64,000 bases of DNA from Aquisalinus flavus (GTDB lineage: Bacteria > Pseudomonadota > Alphaproteobacteria > Caulobacterales > Parvularculaceae), in contig NZ_CP042288.1 in the NCBI RefSeq assembly GCF_022559625.1, forward strand, positions 334,409 to 398,408, in the 5' to 3' direction. Shown piece after piece: positions 23,723 to 33,456 of this stretch. Numbering within the stretch: the first letter of the stretch is position 1; each line of letters begins with the position of its first letter. The translations under genes and the position numbers were made by a program. The notes beneath the pieces were generated by a model. The model worked only from the letters and a program-made list of their open reading frames with translations. It was not told the origin of the DNA and made no database searches.

Positions 23723-26700
23723 TAGTCCTTCTTGTAATTGGCCGAGACGCTCTGGGCACCGGTCTCTTCCAGCGTCGATTCCACGGTAATGTGATCGGAG
23801 ACTTCATAGGTCACGCTGACTGAATTGCCGGCGTTGCCCAGGCCCTGCGTTGCCGAGACATAGACCTCGTCCGAGACATATTTGCCGACGGTCAGCGTGC
23901 CGCCGCCGGTTTCCGCATCCTCGCCGAAGGACAGCGTGTCGAGGCCTGCAGACCGGCGCAGGGAATTGGTGATGCCGCCGCCGCCGAACGGGCCGGTCGC
24001 GGTCAGGGCTGCGACCGACTGGGCGATCTGCAGGGATTCATAGGCGGTCAGCTGGCCCGGGTCCTTGCCGAACAGGATCAGCGACATGATGTCTTCCTGC
24101 GGCAGGGTCGGGGTGGAGGTCAGGCGGATATCGGGCGACTCCGAAGATCCGGTGACCCGGATCGTTGCGGTGATGTCGCCACGCGCCGGTGTATTGGTCT
24201 CATAGCTTGCCGCGAGGTCGAGCCGCGGGGTCAGGCCGTTCGGCTCCGCAAAGATGATCTCGCCATTGGTAATATTGAAACGCCGCCCGGCGAATTCGAA
24301 CACGCCGTCGACATTTTCGATCGCTCCGTTGAGGACCGGCTTGGTTGCCGTGCCTGTCACGTCGAGATCGGCCTGCCATTCGCTCTGCAGGCCGCGGCCG
24401 CTGATATAGATTTGATTGTCAGCGGTGATGGAAAGGTCGAGCGCGATGGTGACCGGTGTCGGGGCTTCTGCCTCCTCGCGGTCCGCCCGGATCGGTTCAT
24501 TGTTTTCGTCGACGCGAACGACCGTGACCGGCGTATAGCTCTTGCGCGACGGTGTCTCCGGAATGATCGCGTCGAGGTTCCGGATATTGATGTCGCCGGC
24601 AAGCAGCATCTCGCGCGCCGTGCCCGTCACGTCGAGATTGCTGGAGACGGTGACGGAGAGATCGGAGGATTCGATCAGTGTCGCCCGATCGAGCACCAGC
24701 GTGCCCTCGACGCTGGAGCCTGCTTCCCCGGCGACGCCGCCGAACAGCAGCTCGCCGGTCAGGTCGAATGCATCGGCCCGGCCCGTCGCATCGCTCGCCG
24801 TTACCGAGAACGAGCCGGTCGAGCCGCTGGCGTCGTAGGAAAAGGACAGATCGCCGTTCATGTCGTTGAGCACGGCACCGGAGCGCGGTTCCTCGAACCG
24901 GCCATCGACCAGCCGCGCATTGCCGGCGATCTCCGGCTGCTCCAGCGTGCCGCCGATATCGATCTCGGAGACCAGCTGGCCGGTCAGGAAATTCTCGTCG
25001 AGCGGCACGAAGGCGACGATATTCTCGATGCCTGCATCATAGACGAAGCGGCCATCGATGGCGCCATCGCCGGTCCCGACCGACAGGCTCTCGCCGCGTA
25101 TCAGCGCGACCGGCACGGACATGGTCAGTTCGCCGGGAAAGTCGTTGTCGGCATCGCGCAAGCGGGCGCGCAGGGACAGCGTTTCGCCATTCCACTCGCC
25201 CTGCGCGGTCAGGCGGTGCAATTCGTCATTCTGGTCCTGCACTTCGCCGGAGAGGGTAAGCGTGCCGGGCACCGCCTCATCCGTATCGAGATCGATCTCG
25301 AAGGTGAGTGGCGACTGCAGGCCGGGGACACGCACGGCGGTGCCCGATGCGTCGAGCACCCAGCGGTCGGGGCCATACTGACCGGCAATGATGAACTCGC
25401 TGCGGTCGAAACTGTCGATCCGGGTCTCGGCGAAGGTGACGACGCCATTGCTATAGGCGATGCGGGTCGGCTCGAGCAGGCGGATCGTCTCGTCCGGCGT
25501 ACCGGCCCCGGTGCGGGCGACAAAGCTCGCGATATCGGCGGTAAAGCCGTCCGCGGTCTGTCCGACCGTCGCCTCGCTGGTCAGGCTGGTGACGAGATAG
25601 TCATTGGGCAGAAGGATGTTAACGGCGGTGAGGTCGATATCGGCACTCTGTGCGGTGCCGCGCACCGTCAGTTCGAGGGACTCAAGCGCGGCGTCGGCGG
25701 TGCGCAGATCGGTTGCGGTGATATCGGCGCTGATGGTGCGGGTGTCGCCCTGCATGGCGGTGTCGAAGGTCACACTCGCCGTGCCTGAAACAGACCGGTC
25801 GGCGCTGATGGCGACATCGCCGGTGGTTTCCAGTTGCAGATCGCCGCTCGCGGCCATGGTTTCCGGGTTGACCCGGGCATCGCCAGACACGCTGAGAAGC
25901 GCGGACGAAAAGGAGATATCGCGAGCGACGATATCGTCAGACTGCAGCGTATCGAGAACGACGCGCCCGGTATAGGAATTGTCAGCCGACTGCAGGCTCA
26001 GGCTGCCATCGGGCCGCTGCGGCAGGCCGTTGAAGCTCGCTTGAAGGACGCCGGCAGCAAAGGCCTGATCCGACAGCGAGCCCGCGGCATAATCGCTGGT
26101 CAGCTCCAGCGCCAGAGTGTCGAGCGGACCGCTGACGGAAAACCGGCTGCGTATCGGGCCATCGAAGCTGACTGCGTCGGTGAAGACCGCGATAATGGCT
26201 GGCGCAACGCTCAGGGAGCCGGAGGAGGAAACGCGCTCGGCGTCCATGTCATAGTCAGCATTGCCGTTGAGCACGATAGTGGCGTTGCCGCGCTGCTGGC
26301 CGGCGTAGAGGTCGATATTCTGTGCCCGCAGCTGAGACGCGCCATAGGTGATGTCGGCGCTGGCGTTGAGGCCGCGCGGGAACAGCTCGTTGAGGGTTTC
26401 GTCATCGACCGGCAATCGCGCCATGCTGACGGAAATGTCGCCGGTCAGGGTCTCTTCGGCGTAATCGAGATCGGTGAAGTCAATCTGGCCGGCCGGCGTT
26501 GCCAGCGTGCCCGTCGCGGCGACAGCGCCATCGGCATCATAGGCGAGTTGCCCGGTCAGGACATTCTGTCCGGCGATCGTGCTGGCCCCGATGGTCCCGG
26601 CATAGGCGCGGTCGAGATCCAGTGTCAGGTCGATCTCGCCATTGTCGATAGTGCCGTCATCGCCGATTCCGGTGACCTCGCCAGACAGGGTGCCGAACGC

Positions 26701-27648
26701 GCCTTCGATTGTCTGCATTCTGACCGTTCGGCGCCCCAGATTCGTGGTGACGGCAAGGTCGAGGATCAGCGCGTCGCCGGCCGCTTCGCGCGCCGCTTCC
26801 GGCCATTGCGCGCCGGGGGAGACGCTGCCGGTCAGGGAGAGGCTGTCGCGGGAGGCAAGATCGCCGCTGAATTCCAGCTCTGCCGTGCCATAAGCGGCAG
26901 CCTCAGCAGTGAGCGTGCCCGCCCACGCGCCGAGCGGCCCCTTGCCGGTCAGCGCAATTTCCACCGGCCCGCCGGCATCGAGATAATAATTGACGAGACC
27001 ATTTTCGGAGGATCTGGCCGTCAGGTCGACAGTGAGGATCCGGCGCTGGGTTTTGACCAGCATACGGATCAGGTCGTCATTGTCGCCAGTGGTGATAGTG
27101 AGGTCCGACGACAGGCGGTTATCGGCGGTGGAGAAGCGCCCCTCGGCACGGATCGTGCGGGCCTCCCCGGCAATGCCCTCTGCAAGGCGCAGCGAGGAGA
27201 TCGTGATGCGCTCGATATCGATCCAGGGCAGCTCCTGCGGCAGGGAGAAGGGTTCGTCCCCGGTCTCTTCCTCCGGGGCCGGACGGTCCGGCGGCAGGGC
27301 ATGGAGGTCGGCATCCTGCAGGGTGAATTCGCGGATCAGCACCTTGCGGTTCATCAGGGCAAAGGGGTTCCAGAGCATGACGGCGCGATCTGCCTCGAAC
27401 CAGACCTCTCCATCGGCGCTGAGGGTGATGTCGTTGATTGCGATGCGACCGGGCAGCCCATTCTCCAGTTCACCGATGGTCAGCTCGCTCTGCAGCTGGT
27501 CACGCACGACCTGTTGGGCGATGCTTTCGGCGCGGGTCTTCAGGAAATCGCGGCCCGGCGGCGTATGCACGAAATAGAGCCACGTGACGATCACCGCGCC
27601 GATGATCAAGGCACCAATGATAAGGACTATGTTGAACGCGAGCCGCAT
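23719..27648 (-). CDS. tamB: Translocation and assembly module protein TamB
   Basis: This 1309-residue protein starts with an uncleaved N-terminal membrane anchor (about residues 4-27). The rest is almost entirely repeating beta structure, the long periplasmic beta-taco rod of TamB/AsmA-like proteins, ending in the conserved DUF490 domain (TLPQEDIMSLILFGKDPGQL and the final strands ending in NYKKDY). It bridges the inner membrane and TamA and is thought to move phospholipids to, or help fold proteins in, the outer membrane. It overlaps the tamA stop by ATGA, confirming a tamA-tamB operon. Length is typical. Confidence 0.93.
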   Translation of the reverse strand: MRLAFNIVLIIGALIIGAVIVTWLYFVHTPPGRDFLKTRAESIAQQVVRDQLQSELTIGELENGLPGRIAINDITLSADGEVWFEADRAVMLWNPFALMNRKVLIREFTLQDADLHALPPDRPAPEEETGDEPFSLPQELPWIDIERITISSLRLAEGIAGEARTIRAEGRFSTADNRLSSDLTITTGDNDDLIRMLVKTQRRILTVDLTARSSENGLVNYYLDAGGPVEIALTGKGPLGAWAGTLTAEAAAYGTAELEFSGDLASRDSLSLTGSVSPGAQWPEAAREAAGDALILDLAVTTNLGRRTVRMQTIEGAFGTLSGEVTGIGDDGTIDNGEIDLTLDLDRAYAGTIGASTIAGQNVLTGQLAYDADGAVAATGTLATPAGQIDFTDLDYAEETLTGDISVSMARLPVDDETLNELFPRGLNASADITYGASQLRAQNIDLYAGQQRGNATIVLNGNADYDMDAERVSSSGSLSVAPAIIAVFTDAVSFDGPIRSRFSVSGPLDTLALELTSDYAAGSLSDQAFAAGVLQASFNGLPQRPDGSLSLQSADNSYTGRVVLDTLQSDDIVARDISFSSALLSVSGDARVNPETMAASGDLQLETTGDVAISADRSVSGTASVTFDTAMQGDTRTISADITATDLRTADAALESLELTVRGTAQSADIDLTAVNILLPNDYLVTSLTSEATVGQTADGFTADIASFVARTGAGTPDETIRLLEPTRIAYSNGVVTFAETRIDSFDRSEFIIAGQYGPDRWVLDASGTAVRVPGLQSPLTFEIDLDTDEAVPGTLTLSGEVQDQNDELHRLTAQGEWNGETLSLRARLRDADNDFPGELTMSVPVALIRGESLSVGTGDGAIDGRFVYDAGIENIVAFVPLDENFLTGQLVSEIDIGGTLEQPEIAGNARLVDGRFEEPRSGAVLNDMNGDLSFSYDASGSTGSFSVTASDATGRADAFDLTGELLFGGVAGEAGSSVEGTLVLDRATLIESSDLSVTVSSNLDVTGTAREMLLAGDINIRNLDAIIPETPSRKSYTPVTVVRVDENNEPIRADREEAEAPTPVTIALDLSITADNQIYISGRGLQSEWQADLDVTGTATKPVLNGAIENVDGVFEFAGRRFNITNGEIIFAEPNGLTPRLDLAASYETNTPARGDITATIRVTGSSESPDIRLTSTPTLPQEDIMSLILFGKDPGQLTAYESLQIAQSVAALTATGPFGGGGITNSLRRSAGLDTLSFGEDAETGGGTLTVGKYVSDEVYVSATQGLGNAGNSVSVTYEVSDHITVESTLEETGAQSVSANYKKDY

Positions 27649-29474
27649 CAGAAAGGCTGCCCCAGCGCGATATAGAACTGGATAGCATCATCGCTGTCAC
27701 GCGGGTTGAGCGGCGTGGCGAGATCGACGCGCAAGGGCCCGATGGGCGTCAGGTAACGCGCGCCGATACCAGCACCCCACAGCACTTCCTCGGAAAAATC
27801 AGGTACTTCGCTGTCGGACACCGTGCCGCCGTCGAGAAACAGGGCAAGCTGGATCTTCTCGCGGAGATTATACCGCGCCTCGGTATTGACCTCGATGATC
27901 GATGCGCCGCCGATGGGGTTGCCTCGGACATTGAGAGGGCCTGCTTCCTGATAGGCGAAACCGCGAACAGATCCACCGCCACCTGCATAGAAACGCTCCG
28001 TGGCCGGTATATCGAAGGTATCAACCCCAAAGCTGGAGCCGATCAGACCGCGCACCGCCAGTGTGTACTGGTTGTCCTCGCCCAGCGTCGTCCGTGTCGC
28101 GCCGGTCAGTGTGCCGCGCAGGAAGTTGACATCGCCGACATAGGGCGTCAGGCCGATACCGGCACGGAAGCCGCGCGTCGGGTTCAGCAGATCATTGTCG
28201 CTGTTCCAGGAAAGCGAAAAGGGAATCTTGGCATAGGTGAAAGTGGCGGTTCTGAACCTGTCCGTCGACGACAGGCGGGCGCGGGCATCCTCGACTTGCG
28301 AATAGGCGATGCCAAGACCGCCGGAGGCTTCCAGCTTTTCCGCAAACCACGTCTTGCTCAGGGATGACGACAGTTCAAGCGTCTGCGCGTCGAACGCATC
28401 GGTGATGTCGTTGGTGAAGGATATCTCGCTCTCGAACCGGCCAGGCAGGGTTGGCAGCGGCTTACCTAAAGTCAGCCCAAGGATCTGTTCGGGGCCGGAC
28501 AGTTTCGTCTGGGCAGTCAGTGTTTCACCACGCCGCAGCAGATTGCGGTTCTGCCAGTACAGGCTGACACCGGGACCGACATCGGTGGCGTAGGAGACGC
28601 CAGCACCGACGGTGCGGTGGTCGCGTTCGCTGACGGTAACGATCAGGTCCGTTCGCCCGTCCGGTTGCGTTTGCCCGGGCTCGACACTGATCTCCCGGAA
28701 CAGGCCGGTCTTGCCCAGTTTTTCCCGGTAATCGACGACTTCATCGCGGTTATAAAGCGTGCCTTCTTCCCATGGGGCATAGGCAGCGATGAAGGTCTCC
28801 CGAGTGCGGTCCGTTTCCTGAACGACGGCCTCGCCGAAATAGGCTTCCGGCCCTGAGGTGATCTCGAATACGGCCACGGCATTGCCGGTGTCGAAATTTG
28901 CCTCGACGAAATGGCGGTTGGCCCGCGCCGCGGGATAGCCATTCTGCTGCAGCCAGGTCAGCAGCCGGTTTTCCAGCCGGGCGAGGGCGTCGCCGCTCGG
29001 ATCGTTCCCGGTGGTGACATCGGCTTCGGCGAATGTCTGCGGGCGGTCGGCGGTGATTTCGTCCTGATAGGCGATCCGATAATCGGTGATGTCGAAGCGC
29101 GGGCCGCGGTCGATCTCGAAGGTGATCAGTGCACGGTCATCGCTGCGCACGACCATTGGTGCGATCGAGGCGGCGTAGTAGCCCTTCGAGTTGAGCGCTT
29201 CCTGCATACGGTTTGCATCGTCCTGCGCAGTGCGGCGGATGGAGGCAAGGCTGGTATAGGTGCGGTCGGTCCCGACAAGGTTCGACAGGGCGCGCAGCTC
29301 GCGGCGCAGATCATCGCTCGTCAGCCCTTCGATGATCACCTCGCGCTCGAAATCAAGTGCCCAAGCGGGGGCGAGGATCGGCGTGGCGACAGCAAGGGCC
29401 GCAGCAACGACTACACTGGTCGCAAGCCGGGGATACCGGGGAAATGGTCTGGTCTGGCCCAACTTCAAAATCAC
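27648..29474 (-). CDS. tamA: TamA, BamA-family outer-membrane protein
   Basis: This 608-residue Omp85 protein has a signal peptide ending near APAWA, POTRA domains in roughly the first 250 mature residues, and a 16-strand surface-antigen barrel. The barrel carries the signature GGGGSVRGFAYQEAGP near the lid-lock region and a C-terminal strand ending in GQPF (terminal Phe). It partners TamB, which follows with overlapping stop/start. The apparent start is GTG at 29474 with no good ribosome site; no ATG exists before the signal peptide core, so a GTG or a nearby TTG must be used. Confidence 0.9.
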   Translation of the reverse strand: MILKLGQTRPFPRYPRLATSVVVAAALAVATPILAPAWALDFEREVIIEGLTSDDLRRELRALSNLVGTDRTYTSLASIRRTAQDDANRMQEALNSKGYYAASIAPMVVRSDDRALITFEIDRGPRFDITDYRIAYQDEITADRPQTFAEADVTTGNDPSGDALARLENRLLTWLQQNGYPAARANRHFVEANFDTGNAVAVFEITSGPEAYFGEAVVQETDRTRETFIAAYAPWEEGTLYNRDEVVDYREKLGKTGLFREISVEPGQTQPDGRTDLIVTVSERDHRTVGAGVSYATDVGPGVSLYWQNRNLLRRGETLTAQTKLSGPEQILGLTLGKPLPTLPGRFESEISFTNDITDAFDAQTLELSSSLSKTWFAEKLEASGGLGIAYSQVEDARARLSSTDRFRTATFTYAKIPFSLSWNSDNDLLNPTRGFRAGIGLTPYVGDVNFLRGTLTGATRTTLGEDNQYTLAVRGLIGSSFGVDTFDIPATERFYAGGGGSVRGFAYQEAGPLNVRGNPIGGASIIEVNTEARYNLREKIQLALFLDGGTVSDSEVPDFSEEVLWGAGIGARYLTPIGPLRVDLATPLNPRDSDDAIQFYIALGQPF

Positions 29475-29666
29475 ACTGACAACGGTAAAGAATTCTTATC
29501 CATATCTAGGCCGCCCTGATTAATATCACATGAAAAGCGCGAGCTACTCTAAAGTTCCGTAATCTATGGGCTTTCGAGCAATTACAGTGCCAACTGCACC
29601 ATTGTTTTGACACCCCCCATGCAGCGGATAAGTTGGGTCCATCTCGCGGGGAAAGAAGGTGTGAGT

Positions 29667-30869
29667 ATGGATTTGAAATTCAGCGACAGGGAAGAAGCAT
29701 TCCGGCAGGAGGTGAAAGCCTTTCTGGACGAGGCGTGGCCGGCTGAAAAACGCGGCAGCAAGACTGAGTTTACCCGGGATAACTACCTCGACTGGCACCG
29801 TAAGCTTCATGCGCGCGGCTGGATCGCCCCGGCCTGGCCGGAGGAATATGGCGGCACCGGCTGGACGCCGACGCAGCGCTATATCTTCGACAAGGAATGC
29901 GCCGCCGCCGATGCCTTCCCGATCCTGCCCTTCAACATCTCCATGGTCGGCCCGGTGATCTACACTTTCGGCTCAGACGAGCAGAAAGAGCGCTTCCTGC
30001 CGCCGACCCTGTCCGGCGACATCTGGTGGTGCCAGGGCTATTCCGAGCCCGGCGCAGGGTCCGATCTCGCCAGCTTGCGCACCAGGGCTGTCCGCGACGG
30101 GGATGATTACATCGTCAACGGGTCGAAGACCTGGACGACGCTGGCGCAATATGCCGACTGGATCTTCTGTCTCGTGCGCACCGACCCGAATGCCGGGAAA
30201 AAGCAGCAGGGGATTTCCTTCCTGCTCATCGACATGAAGTCGCCGGGCATCACCGTGCGTCCGATCATCACGCTGGGCGGCGACCACGAGGTCAACGAAG
30301 TGTTCTTCGAAAATGTCCGTGTACCGGCTGACAATCTCGTCGGGCAGGAGAACCAGGGCTGGACCTATGCCAAGTTCCTGCTGACCCATGAACGCTCCAA
30401 CATCGCCGGCGTGCATCAATCATGGCGCGCGCTCGACCGGCTGAAGCAGATCGCTGCGGACAAGGACCTGTATGGCGATGCGCCGAGCCTGATGGAGGAT
30501 GCCGATTTCGTCCGCCGCATTGCCGAGACGGAGATCGACTTGACGGCGCTGGAATTCACCGAGTTGCGCGCGCTTGCCCGCGAAGAATCCGGTGGCGGCA
30601 TGGGGCCGGAAAGCTCGCTGCTGAAAATACGCGGCACGGAAATCCAGCAGCGCATTTCGCACATGTTCCTCGACGCCGCGGGCACTTACGGACTGCCGTT
30701 CCAGCGCGAGCTCGGCCACAAAGAAGCGCCCCCCTCCAACAGTCAGGTGGGGCCGGACTTCGCGGTCGAGACCGCTGCGCGCTATTTCAACATGCGCAAG
30801 ACAACGATCTATGGCGGCACCAATGAAATCCAGCGCAATATCATCGCCAAGATGATCTTGGGTCTTTAG
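29667..30869 (+). CDS. Acyl-CoA dehydrogenase
   Basis: This 400-residue flavoenzyme introduces the trans-2 double bond into acyl-CoA. It has the ACAD layout: helical N-terminus, the FAD/substrate segment YSEPGAGSDLASLRT, the beta domain (VNGSKTWTT), and the C-terminal motif TTIYGGTNEIQRNIIAK. The ATG at 29667 has an AGAAGG ribosome site; the in-frame ATG at 29607 is less likely. It is the first gene of a six-gene beta-oxidation operon running to 36437 and is followed after 28 bases by a second, different ACAD, suggesting a heteromeric pair. Confidence 0.92.
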   Translation: MDLKFSDREEAFRQEVKAFLDEAWPAEKRGSKTEFTRDNYLDWHRKLHARGWIAPAWPEEYGGTGWTPTQRYIFDKECAAADAFPILPFNISMVGPVIYTFGSDEQKERFLPPTLSGDIWWCQGYSEPGAGSDLASLRTRAVRDGDDYIVNGSKTWTTLAQYADWIFCLVRTDPNAGKKQQGISFLLIDMKSPGITVRPIITLGGDHEVNEVFFENVRVPADNLVGQENQGWTYAKFLLTHERSNIAGVHQSWRALDRLKQIAADKDLYGDAPSLMEDADFVRRIAETEIDLTALEFTELRALAREESGGGMGPESSLLKIRGTEIQQRISHMFLDAAGTYGLPFQRELGHKEAPPSNSQVGPDFAVETAARYFNMRKTTIYGGTNEIQRNIIAKMILGL

Positions 30870-30897
30870 AAGATAGCGGCTTTTAGGAGCGACACTG

Positions 30898-32037
30898 ATG
30901 AATTTCGATCTGACAGACGAACAGGAGATGATCCGGGAGTCGCTTTCCCGGTTCCTGCGCGACCGCTATGATTTCGAGGCGCGCGGCAAGATCATCAGGT
31001 CCGAGGCAGGCTGGAACCCGGAGGTCTGGGGGCAGCTGGCCGAGCTTGGCCTGATGGCCGTGCCCTTTGCCGAGGCCCATGGCGGGCTCGATGGCGGACC
31101 GACGGATATCATGGTGGTGATGGAGGAGCTGGGCCGGGCGCTGGTGGTCGAGCCATACCTGCCGACCGTGGTGCTGGCAGGGTCGATCCTGCAGGCCGTC
31201 GGCGGCACTGTCGCCGAAGAGCTGATCCCGCAGATCGCCGGCGGCGAGCTGGTCATGGGGCTCGCCTATGCCGAGCCGCGCAGCCGCTACGATCTCTTCC
31301 ATGTCGAAACGACGGCAGAGAAAACGGGCGATGCCTATGCGCTGGCCGGCCATAAATCGGTCGTCCTCGCCGCGCCGCTGGCCGGCAGGCTGATCGTTTC
31401 GGCACGGACAGATGGCGGCACCCGCGACCGCGACGGCATCGGCCTGTTCCTGGTCGATCCGCAGGCGGATGGCGTGACGGTGAAGGATTATCGCACCATC
31501 GATGGCTTCGCCGCCGGGGATGTGATCCTCGACAAGGCGCCGGCCACGCTGATCGGCACGCAAGGCGAGGGGCTCGCCCTGCTGGAAATGGCCGTCGACC
31601 GGGGCATCATCGCCTGCGCGGCGGAAATGACCGGGCTTGCGAAACGCATGACCGAACTGACGGTGGACTATACCCGCCAGCGCGAGCAGTTCGGCGTGCC
31701 GCTGTCAAAGCAGCAGGTGCTGCAACACACCATGGCCGACATGTTCATGGCGGGCGAGGAAATGAAGTCGATGGCCGTCCGCGCCACGGCGCTCGCCGAT
31801 GCCGATCCGGAGGAGCGGGCGAAAGCCGCGGCCATGGCCAAGGTCTTCATCGGCAAGACCGGCAAGTTCGTCGGCGAGGCGGCGGTCCAGCTGCATGGCG
31901 GTATGGGCATTACGGAGGAAATGGCCATCGGCCACTACTTCATGCATGCGACCATGCTCGACACGCTGTTCGGCAATCGCGACTATCACCAGCGCCGCTA
32001 TGAAATGCTGACCGGCCTGAGAAAGGACGCAGCATGA
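30898..32037 (+). CDS. Acyl-CoA dehydrogenase (second subunit-like)
   Basis: This 379-residue ACAD begins MNFDLTDEQEMIRESL. It keeps the fold (GLMAVPFAEAHGG, VDYTRQREQFGVPLSKQQVLQH, VQLHGGMGITEE), but the first beta-domain motif reads YAEPRSRYD rather than the usual SEPxAGSD. Such partners often pair with a second ACAD to form an alpha2beta2 enzyme, as in the steroid side-chain dehydrogenases, so the two adjacent ACAD genes may encode one heteromer; this is inference. A good ribosome site (AGGAG) precedes the ATG. The stop overlaps the MaoC gene (ATGA). Confidence 0.88.
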   Translation: MNFDLTDEQEMIRESLSRFLRDRYDFEARGKIIRSEAGWNPEVWGQLAELGLMAVPFAEAHGGLDGGPTDIMVVMEELGRALVVEPYLPTVVLAGSILQAVGGTVAEELIPQIAGGELVMGLAYAEPRSRYDLFHVETTAEKTGDAYALAGHKSVVLAAPLAGRLIVSARTDGGTRDRDGIGLFLVDPQADGVTVKDYRTIDGFAAGDVILDKAPATLIGTQGEGLALLEMAVDRGIIACAAEMTGLAKRMTELTVDYTRQREQFGVPLSKQQVLQHTMADMFMAGEEMKSMAVRATALADADPEERAKAAAMAKVFIGKTGKFVGEAAVQLHGGMGITEEMAIGHYFMHATMLDTLFGNRDYHQRRYEMLTGLRKDAA

Positions 32038-32504
32038 GAACCGTCAGCCGCAAGGATCTCGAAGGCATGATCGGCAGCGAGGTCGGCGTTTCCGACTGGT
32101 GCACCATCGACCAGCAGACGATCAACAAGTTTGCCGATATCACCCATGATCACCAGTTCATCCATGTCGATGAGGCGGCAGCGGCGAAGACCCCGTTCGG
32201 CGGCACCGTCGCCCACGGCTTCCTGACCCTGTCCATGCTGTCGCATCTGGCCGCGACAGCGGGCATGCCGGTGCTGGAAGACCTCGTCATGGGCATCAAT
32301 TATGGCTTCGACAAGGTGCGCTTCGTCCAGCCGGTGAGGGCGGGAAAGCGCGTGCGCGGACGGTTCGTCTTGGGCGCGGTGGAAGAGGGCAGCCATGGCC
32401 GCTTCACCCTGAAATTTGGCGTCACGGTAGAGATCGAGGGCGAGGACAAACCCGCCCTTGCCGCCGAATGGCTGACCATGCAAGTGGTGCAGCAACAGCA
32501 ATAG
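32034..32504 (+). CDS. MaoC-family enoyl-CoA hydratase
   Basis: This 156-residue hot-dog protein has the R-hydratase signature: NKFADITHDHQFIHVDEAAA, where the Asp and His are the catalytic pair, followed by PFGGTVAHGFLTLSML. It hydrates 2-enoyl-CoA to the 3-hydroxyacyl-CoA, most likely the R isomer as in PhaJ and peroxisomal hydratase 2. It overlaps the preceding ACAD by four bases and is 16 bases before the SDR gene, which resembles the peroxisomal R-specific dehydrogenase. The two would carry out a peroxisome-like MFE-2 route. Confidence 0.9.
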   Translation: MRTVSRKDLEGMIGSEVGVSDWCTIDQQTINKFADITHDHQFIHVDEAAAAKTPFGGTVAHGFLTLSMLSHLAATAGMPVLEDLVMGINYGFDKVRFVQPVRAGKRVRGRFVLGAVEEGSHGRFTLKFGVTVEIEGEDKPALAAEWLTMQVVQQQQ

Positions 32505-32520
32505 ACGGAGTGACGACACG

Positions 32521-33456
32521 ATGACGGATGAAATCAGGTTCGACGGTCAGGTCGCGATAGTCACCGGCGCCGGTGGCGGTCTCGGGCGCTCCCACGCGCT
32601 GGAACTTGCCAAGCGCGGCGCTAAAGTGGTCGTCAACGATCTCGGCGGCGCGCGCGATGGCACGGGTGCCTCCAGCGAAGCTGCGTTGAAGGTCGTCGAG
32701 GAAATCCGGATGGCGGGCGGCGAGGCCATCGCCAATGGCGCCAATGTCACCAATCGCGACCAGGTCGAGAAAATGGTCGCCGATGCGCTGAACGAGTGGG
32801 GCCGCGTCGATATCCTGATCAACAATGCCGGCATCTTGCGCGACAAGACTTTCGCCAAGATGGACATGGACGATTTCGAACTGGTGCTCGACGTGCATGT
32901 CACCGGCAGCGCCAATTGCACCAAGGCGGTCTGGCCGGTGATGCGCGAGCAGAATTACGGGCGCATCATGATGACGTCCTCGCCCTCCGGCCTGTACGGC
33001 ATTTTCGGCCAGGCCAATTACGGCGCGGCGAAAGCGGCGCTGATCGGCTTCATGAACGCGCTGCATCTGGAAGGCGCGAAATACAACATCCATGTCAACG
33101 CGCTGGCACCGACGGCGGCAACGCGGATGACGGAGGATCTCGGCATCCCGGACCAGGTCTTCGAGCAGATGAAACCGGAAGCCGTGACCGCCGGGGTGAT
33201 CTGGCTGGTCAGCAAGGACGGCCCGTCGAAAGCGATCCTGTCCTGCGCCGCCGGCGGCTTTGCCCGCGCCTTTATGGCGGAGACGGACGGTGTCTATCTG
33301 CCCCCGGGTAAGCTGTCGCCCGAGGCTGTCGCCGAGCACTGGGACGCCATATCCGACACATCGACCATCAATTTCTACCAGGACTCAAACGGGCCGAACA
33401 TGAACTTCCTCGGCAAGATCGCGGCCCACCAGAAAAAATCAGGAGACCAATCATGA
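32521..33456 (+). CDS. SDR-family 3-hydroxyacyl-CoA dehydrogenase (MFE-2-like)
   Basis: This 311-residue short-chain dehydrogenase has the cofactor motif [17 protein letters not shown], the catalytic serine region [11 protein letters not shown] and YGAAK. The insertion [16 protein letters not shown] is typical of the dehydrogenase domain of peroxisomal multifunctional enzyme 2. The C-terminal extension (about 60 residues beyond the SDR core) also matches that subgroup. It should oxidise (3R)-hydroxyacyl-CoA to 3-ketoacyl-CoA with NAD+. The stop overlaps the thiolase start (ATGA). Confidence 0.88.
   Translation: MTDEIRFDGQVAIVTGAGGGLGRSHALELAKRGAKVVVNDLGGARDGTGASSEAALKVVEEIRMAGGEAIANGANVTNRDQVEKMVADALNEWGRVDILINNAGILRDKTFAKMDMDDFELVLDVHVTGSANCTKAVWPVMREQNYGRIMMTSSPSGLYGIFGQANYGAAKAALIGFMNALHLEGAKYNIHVNALAPTAATRMTEDLGIPDQVFEQMKPEAVTAGVIWLVSKDGPSKAILSCAAGGFARAFMAETDGVYLPPGKLSPEAVAEHWDAISDTSTINFYQDSNGPNMNFLGKIAAHQKKSGDQS

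Noticed and set aside
25834-27675. A 613-codon open frame on the plus strand opposite tamB
   Set aside because: tamB has a full-length TamB architecture and coupling to tamA. The antisense frame has low-complexity composition and no ribosome site.
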